Of a stretch of 9,323 nucleotides of DNA, positions 6,522 to 9,323 are shown piece after piece; the first letter of the stretch is position 1, and each line of letters opens with the position of its first letter. Under the pieces are notes generated by a model. The model was given only the letters and a program-made list of their open reading frames with translations. It had not been told where the DNA came from and searched no databases. A program made the translations under genes and the position numbers. The DNA lies in contig HF999691.1 in NCBI GenBank assembly GCA_000434215.1, forward strand, positions 1 through 9,323. Reading direction: 5' to 3'. The DNA is from Bacteroides sp. CAG:144. GTDB taxonomy: Bacteria; Bacteroidota; Bacteroidia; Bacteroidales; UBA11471.

Positions 6522-7541
6522 ATGAATAATTTATTTGTATATTGCGAAATAGAAGACGGAGTTATTGCCGACGTCAGCCTTGAACTGCTCACAAAAGGAC
6601 GTTCTTTGGCCAATCAACTCCATTGTAAACTCGAAGCTCTCGTTATCGGTCATAAGCTCGACGATGTCGCAGCACAAGTATTTCCCTATGGGGTCGATAC
6701 CCTTTATTTGGCCGATGATGCGCGCCTCTACCCTTATACCTCGCAGCCGCATGCCTCGGTATTGATCAACCTCTTCCGTGAGCAGAAACCTCAGGTTTGT
6801 CTCATGGGGGCCACGTGCATAGGTCGGGATCTCGGTCCGCGCGTCTCTTCGGCTTTGCATAGTGGGCTTACGGCCGATTGTACATCGCTCGAAATCGGTA
6901 CCTATGAAGATAAGAAAGAGGGGAAAACCTATGAAAACCTGCTTTATCAGATACGTCCTGCTTTCGGTGGAAACATTGTGGCGACCATCGTCAATCCCGA
7001 GTGCCGACCTCAAATGGCTACTGTGCGCGAAGGTGTGATGAAAAAAGCAATATTGTCGCCCGATCACAAAGGAGAGATCGTGAAACTCGATGTCTCGAAA
7101 TATGTCTCCGATACCGATTTCGTCGTATCGGTCATCGACCGCCAGATGGAGAAATCGAAGATCAATATCAAGTCTTCTCCTATCATCGTTGCCGGAGGTT
7201 ATGGGGTAGGTTCGAAAGAAAATTTCAAACTTCTTTTCGACTTGGCAGATGCTATCGGAGCTGAGGTAGGTGCTTCGCGGGCTGCTGTCGATGCCGGGTT
7301 TACCGATCACGACCGTCAGATCGGCCAGACGGGTGTTACCGTTCACCCCAAACTATATATCGCTTGTGGTATCTCCGGGCAGATACAGCACATTGCCGGT
7401 ATGCAAGACAGTTCGATAATTATTTCAGTCAACAGCGATCCCGGTGCGCCTATCAATACGATAGCCGATTATGTGATTACCGGTACAGTCGAAGACGTGT
7501 TGCCCAAAATGATAAAGTATTATAAGAAAAACAGCAAATAA
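6522..7541 (+). CDS. etfA: Electron transfer flavoprotein alpha subunit
   Basis: EtfA carries the electron-transferring FAD of the ETF heterodimer. I chose the ATG at 6522 (339 residues, starting MNNLFVYCE) because the family N terminus begins there; an in-frame TTG at 6489 would add 11 residues without family character. The N-terminal domain (about 1-190) holds MGATCIGRDLGPRVS (95-109) and LTADCT. The C-terminal FAD domain (about 218-339) holds VAGGYGVGSKENF (223-235), GASRAAVDAGF (250-260) with the conserved Arg253, QIGQTG (266-271), YIACGISGQIQHIAGMQDS (279-297) and NSDPGAPI (304-311). These are the residues that cradle FAD in known structures, and none seems missing. The GRDLGPRVS/LTADCT motifs resemble those of fermentative, partly bifurcating ETFs. 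The 54-base gap after etfB contains short GC-rich complementary segments but no clear terminator. The acyl-CoA dehydrogenase gene begins 9 bases after the stop, implying coupled translation. Confidence 0.95.
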   Translation: MNNLFVYCEIEDGVIADVSLELLTKGRSLANQLHCKLEALVIGHKLDDVAAQVFPYGVDTLYLADDARLYPYTSQPHASVLINLFREQKPQVCLMGATCIGRDLGPRVSSALHSGLTADCTSLEIGTYEDKKEGKTYENLLYQIRPAFGGNIVATIVNPECRPQMATVREGVMKKAILSPDHKGEIVKLDVSKYVSDTDFVVSVIDRQMEKSKINIKSSPIIVAGGYGVGSKENFKLLFDLADAIGAEVGASRAAVDAGFTDHDRQIGQTGVTVHPKLYIACGISGQIQHIAGMQDSSIIISVNSDPGAPINTIADYVITGTVEDVLPKMIKYYKKNSK

Positions 7542-7550
7542 CCGAGGATT

Positions 7551-9257
7551 ATGGCCAATTTTTTTACCGATAACAGTGATTTGAAACATCACTTGACACA
7601 CCCGCTCATGCAGCGGATTGTGGCTTTGAAAGAACGTGAATATGCCGATGCCCGGAAATATGACTATGCACCTGTCGACTTCGAGGATGCTATGGATAGT
7701 TATGAAAAAGTGCTTGAAATTGCCGGTGAAATTTGCGGCGAAATCGTGGCACCCAATGCCGAGAGCGTCGATCACGAAGGCCCGCGCGTAGTCGACGGCC
7801 ATGTCGAATATGCTTCGGGTACGGCCCGTAACCTCGATGCTCTGGTAAAAGCCGGTCTTATGGGTATCTCGCTTCCTCGTCGTTATGGCGGACTCAATTT
7901 TTCGCTTGTGCCCTATATCATGGCGGCCGATATGGTGAGCCGTGCCGATGCAGGCTTTGTGAATATTTGGGGGTTGCAGGATTGTGCCGAAACGATTTAC
8001 GAGTTTGCCAGTGAAGACCAGAAACAGCGTTTCCTTCCCCGTGTATGCGCCGGTGAGACGATGGCGATGGATTTGACCGAACCCGATGCGGGCTCGGACC
8101 TTCAATCGGTCATGCTCAAAGCAACGTACAGCGAGGCCGACGGTTGTTGGTATCTCAACGGCGTGAAACGTTTTATCACCAATGGCGACGGACATATATC
8201 GTTGGTTCTTGCCCGTTCCGAAGAGGGAACGAAAGACGGTCGCGGCCTCTCGATGTTTATTTATGACAAAAACGACGGAGGCGTTACCGTGCGTCGTATC
8301 GAAAATAAAATGGGTATCAAAGGTTCGCCGACTTGCGAATTGGTGTTCCGCAATGCCAAAGCCGAACTTTGCGGCGATCGCAAGATGGGGCTTATCAAAT
8401 ATGTCATGGCGTTGATGAATGGTGCGCGTCTGGGTATTGCCGCGCAATCGGTGGGTGTATCCGAGGCCGCCTATCGCGAGGCCCTATCTTATGCCCGGGA
8501 ACGCCGTCAGTTCGGCAAAGCCATTATAGAATTCCCTGCCGTGTCGGAGATGCTTTCGTTGATGAAGGCCAAGCTCGATGCATCGCGTTCGTTGCTTTAT
8601 GAGACGACCCGTTTTGTCGATATGTACAAGACGCTCGAAGACATCTCGAAAGAGCGTAAACTCGAAAAGGAGGAGCGTGATGAAATGAAGCGTTACCAAA
8701 AGCAGGCCGATGCCTTTACTCCGATGTCAAAGGGTATGGGTAGTGAGTTCTGTAACCAGAATGCTTATGATTGCGTGCAGATACACGGTGGATCAGGGTT
8801 TATGAAAGATTATGCCTGCGAACGTATCTACCGCGATGCCCGTATCACATCGATTTACGAAGGTACGACGCAGTTGCAGGTAGTTGCCGCCATACGCCAC
8901 GTTACTACGGGAACATACCTCAATATGATGCGCTATTATGAGGAGCAGGAGGTGTCGGGAGACTTGCAGACGTTGCGTACCCGCCTCAAAGAACTTACGT
9001 CGATTTATGCCGAAACGGTAGAGCAGGTAACTGCTACAAAAGACAACGATTATATCGACTTCCAAGCCCGGCGTATGGTAGAGATGGCCGGACATATCAT
9101 CATGAGCCACCTGTTGATTCTCGACACCGAGCGTAATGATTCGTTCCGTACGTCGGCCGAGGTATATGTCCGTTATGCCGAAGCCGAAGTGCGTAAAAAC
9201 GCAGCCTTTATCGCTTCTTTCGACATCAATGATATGACTTACTATCGTCGCAACTAA
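7551..9257 (+). CDS. Large acyl-CoA dehydrogenase, partner of EtfAB
   Basis: This FAD flavoenzyme interconverts acyl-CoA and trans-2-enoyl-CoA, exchanging electrons with the EtfAB encoded just upstream. It is 568 residues long, against about 380 for classical short/medium-chain enzymes. Acyl-CoA dehydrogenase signature 1 is MDLTEPDAGSDLQ (173-185), and signature 2 is in QIHGGSGF through ERIYRDAR (410-431). The expected catalytic base is Glu437 in SIYEGTTQ, the position used by short/medium-chain enzymes. Extra parts are an N-terminal extension of about 45 residues, a charged lysine/glutamate-rich insertion at about 355-393 in the C-terminal helical domain, and a further helical C-terminal region (about 455-568). 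This recalls the long acyl-CoA dehydrogenases with an added C-terminal domain (DmdC/FadE5-like). Chain-length specificity cannot be read from the sequence. Similar acyl-CoA dehydrogenase-ETF clusters are known in Bacteroidales such as Porphyromonas. The ATG at 7551 lies 9 bases after etfA. Confidence 0.93.
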   Translation: MANFFTDNSDLKHHLTHPLMQRIVALKEREYADARKYDYAPVDFEDAMDSYEKVLEIAGEICGEIVAPNAESVDHEGPRVVDGHVEYASGTARNLDALVKAGLMGISLPRRYGGLNFSLVPYIMAADMVSRADAGFVNIWGLQDCAETIYEFASEDQKQRFLPRVCAGETMAMDLTEPDAGSDLQSVMLKATYSEADGCWYLNGVKRFITNGDGHISLVLARSEEGTKDGRGLSMFIYDKNDGGVTVRRIENKMGIKGSPTCELVFRNAKAELCGDRKMGLIKYVMALMNGARLGIAAQSVGVSEAAYREALSYARERRQFGKAIIEFPAVSEMLSLMKAKLDASRSLLYETTRFVDMYKTLEDISKERKLEKEERDEMKRYQKQADAFTPMSKGMGSEFCNQNAYDCVQIHGGSGFMKDYACERIYRDARITSIYEGTTQLQVVAAIRHVTTGTYLNMMRYYEEQEVSGDLQTLRTRLKELTSIYAETVEQVTATKDNDYIDFQARRMVEMAGHIIMSHLLILDTERNDSFRTSAEVYVRYAEAEVRKNAAFIASFDINDMTYYRRN

Positions 9258-9285
9258 ACGTGGATTGCAAGATAGCCAATAATCG

Positions 9286-9323
9286 AAACACAAACGCCCG
9301 ACTTTTGTCGGGCGTTTGTGTTT
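9286..9323 (+). terminator. Hairpin terminator closing the etf/acyl-CoA dehydrogenase unit
   Basis: Perfect 17-bp arms (9286-9302 and 9307-9323; core CGCCCGAC/GTCGGGCG) surround a TTTT loop, 28 bases after the stop codon. The right arm ends in GTTTGTGTTT and the window stops there, so any T tail beyond is unseen. Confidence 0.85.

Noticed and set aside
6531..7346. Open frame of 271 codons on the minus strand inside etfA
   Set aside because: Same reasoning: a shadow of the conserved etfA reading frame with atypical composition.
7425..8447. Open frame of 340 codons on the minus strand across etfA and the acyl-CoA dehydrogenase gene
   Set aside because: It is antisense to two well-identified genes, with no recognisable motif and no promoter; the absence of stops follows from the codon usage of the sense strand.

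Overview
The window looks like chromosomal DNA from an anaerobic member of the Bacteroidales. The evidence is protein similarity, three promoter elements matching the Bacteroidetes TAnnTTTG consensus, little Shine-Dalgarno signal before the starts, and moderate GC genes separated by AT-rich gaps. Genus is not resolved. All recognised genes are on the + strand. I see no RNA genes, insertion sequences, CRISPR arrays or phage genes.

Layout: (1) 1-2986: two adjacent genes for exported Sel1-like repeat proteins (203 and 740 residues), preceded by a -7 promoter element and followed by a modest hairpin. (2) 3139-4598: a monocistronic glutamate dehydrogenase gene with its own promoter and a very strong 24-bp hairpin terminator. 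Its coenzyme-binding residues resemble the NAD-type clostridial enzyme more than the NADP-type enterobacterial one. (3) 4800-5389: a single gene for a small DJ-1/PfpI-like protein that keeps the Cys and His of the family but seems to lack the usual acidic partner, followed by a 16-bp hairpin terminator. (4) 5509-9323: a three-gene unit, etfB-etfA-acyl-CoA dehydrogenase, with its own promoter and a closing 17-bp hairpin terminator.

EtfB and EtfA form the FAD-containing electron transfer flavoprotein that exchanges electrons with the acyl-CoA dehydrogenase made from the same transcript. Several EtfA/EtfB motifs resemble those of ETFs from electron-bifurcating fermenters, so an anaerobic role (reducing an enoyl-CoA, or oxidising an acyl-CoA) is plausible. 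Glutamate dehydrogenase links 2-oxoglutarate/ammonia and glutamate, so both units would suit an amino-acid- or sugar-fermenting gut or oral anaerobe. That metabolic link is inference.

Most of the window is ordinary core metabolism. The least explained features are a Cys-containing insertion in EtfB, the enlarged acyl-CoA dehydrogenase paired with it, the incomplete catalytic set of the DJ-1-like protein, and the Sel1 pair of unknown partner. I do not see a clearly new system.
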